Origin: Anaerolineaceae bacterium
GTDB taxonomy: Bacteria; Planctomycetota; Phycisphaerae; FEN-1346; JAACEH01
NCBI GenBank assembly: GCA_011682595.1
Contig: JAACEH010000099.1
Coordinates: forward strand, 1-6,730
DNA: 6,730 nt
Reading direction: 5' to 3'
Shown in pieces: positions 5,971-6,730 of the stretch (positions within the stretch are counted from its first letter, which is position 1; the number at the start of each line of letters is the position of its first letter). The position numbers and the translations under genes were made by a program. The notes under the pieces were generated by a model that ran no database searches, was not told the DNA's origin, and saw only the letters and a program-made list of their open reading frames with translations.

Positions 5971-6730
5971 CTATTCGAAAGGGTTCTATCATCGGTATTC
6001 TCATCGCCCTTGCCCTGGCCGCCGGGGTCGCCGCCCGCGTTCTGTACCATCCGCCGCCGACCATCGATAACTACACCGAGGCCGGGCGACTGCCCAGGAT
6101 CAGCCCGGACTATGTCGGAGTCGTTCTGCCGCCGAACATCGCCCCGCTGAACTTCCTGATCCTGGAGCACGGCTCGCGGTATCTGGTCCGAATCTCGTCC
6201 GACACCGGGGCGGCCATCCAACTGCACGGCGACTCGCCGGAGATAGTCATCCCCCCCGCAAAGTGGCGAAAGCTGCTCGAGGCCAATCGCGGAAACCACT
6301 TGGCCGTGGATATTTACGTGCAGTCCGAAGACGGCTCGTGGACCCGTTTCGAGACGGCCTCCAACACCATTGCCCGCGAGAAGATCGACTCCTACCTGCT
6401 CTACCGCAAGATCAAGCCGCTGTACAACACTTGGGGGCCGATCAGTTTTCACCAGAGAAACCTCGAGACTTACGACGAAGACCGCTTGTTGGACAACCGG
6501 GACCTGGGGAACAAGTCCGGCTGCATGAACTGTCACGCGCCGTACAAGAACCGGGCCGACATGATGGTCATGCAGGTTCGCGGACCGGGCGGCGGCATGC
6601 TGCTGCTGAAAGACGGCCAGATACAGAAGATCGAAGCGCGCAGCCCTGTCAACAAGGCTCCGGCCGCCATCGGCTCGTGGCATCCCAGCGGGCGGCTGAT
6701 CGCCTTTTCGGTCAACAAGGTGCGGCAGTT
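5967..6730 (+). CDS. Membrane-anchored CXXCH haem/beta-propeller protein, copy B' (3' end truncated by window)
   Basis: The first 254 codons of a gene are in the window with no stop; it continues past 6730. It overlaps the stop of its partner by ATGA. An N-terminal hydrophobic segment (about residues 7-25 after TIRK) has no lipobox Cys, so it is a signal anchor or a cleavable signal, unlike the lipoprotein-type copy B. Residues 48-180 align without gaps to copy B at about half identity by eye, including LPPNIAPLNF (54-63), KLLEANRGN (102-110) and WGPI (156-159). CMNCH (186-190) is the haem attachment site. Met200, ten residues after the haem His, and His239 in SWHPSGR (first PD40-type blade) match Met198 and His237 of copy B. 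The missing part should contain the remaining propeller blades, by comparison with copy B. Function unknown; probably an exported monohaem protein paired with the membrane protein encoded just upstream. Confidence 0.8.
   Translation, partial: MTIRKGSIIGILIALALAAGVAARVLYHPPPTIDNYTEAGRLPRISPDYVGVVLPPNIAPLNFLILEHGSRYLVRISSDTGAAIQLHGDSPEIVIPPAKWRKLLEANRGNHLAVDIYVQSEDGSWTRFETASNTIAREKIDSYLLYRKIKPLYNTWGPISFHQRNLETYDEDRLLDNRDLGNKSGCMNCHAPYKNRADMMVMQVRGPGGGMLLLKDGQIQKIEARSPVNKAPAAIGSWHPSGRLIAFSVNKVRQ
6522..6536 (+). other. CXXCH covalent haem-binding motif (CMNCH) in copy B'
   Basis: Codons TGC ATG AAC TGT CAC give Cys186-Met-Asn-Cys189-His190, at the place equivalent to CVNCH of the upstream paralogue. 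The codons differ (TGT versus TGC, ATG versus GTT) while the motif is kept, which indicates selection on haem binding. Confidence 0.8.

Noticed and set aside
1..6730. CRISPR array, tRNA/rRNA genes, insertion sequences or attachment sites
   Set aside because: By eye I found no regularly spaced repeats, no tRNA-like cloverleaf or CCA end, no transposase motifs and no terminal inverted repeats.

Overview
The window is GC-rich, densely coding bacterial DNA with every convincing gene on the + strand. A dockerin-type calcium-loop C-terminus in the first gene, together with periplasmic CXXCH haem proteins and heavily GC-biased third codon positions, suggests an environmental, probably uncultured, Planctomycetota-like (Phycisphaerae-like) bacterium. 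This is an inference. The paired families in the rest of the window also resemble proteins I associate with Bacteroidota, so lineage is not settled.

Layout. Positions 1-613 hold the 3' part of a secreted-protein gene that looks broken: coding signal runs in frame 1 to about 335, then switches to frame 2 and ends in a single dockerin-like EF-hand loop. Positions 614-826 are a non-coding spacer with three small hairpins and a plausible sigma70-type promoter (666-694). One hairpin (739-766) is followed by TGTTTT and looks like a terminator or attenuator. From 827 to the window end there is a two-gene module present twice in tandem, A-B-A'-B'. A (827-2758) and A' (4402-5970) are paralogous multi-pass membrane proteins with a large C-terminal helical-repeat domain (DUF6057-like). 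B (2755-4353) and B' (5967 to beyond the window) are paralogous exported proteins. Both carry a conserved N-terminal domain, one CXXCH c-type haem site and a TolB/PD40-type beta-propeller; in B' only the propeller start lies inside the window.

How they may work together. Within each pair the genes overlap by the four bases ATGA, so A/B and A'/B' are probably translationally coupled and made in fixed ratio. The two pairs are separated by 48 bp holding a small hairpin and a fresh ribosome binding site. Positive-inside reasoning puts the helical domain of both A proteins in the periplasm, the same compartment as the haem-propeller partner. The simplest model is two paralogous envelope complexes, each with an inner-membrane scaffold and a membrane-tethered monohaem propeller protein. 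No substrate or enzymatic activity can be read from the sequence, and I know of no characterised function for this pair. It is the best candidate in the window for an undescribed system.
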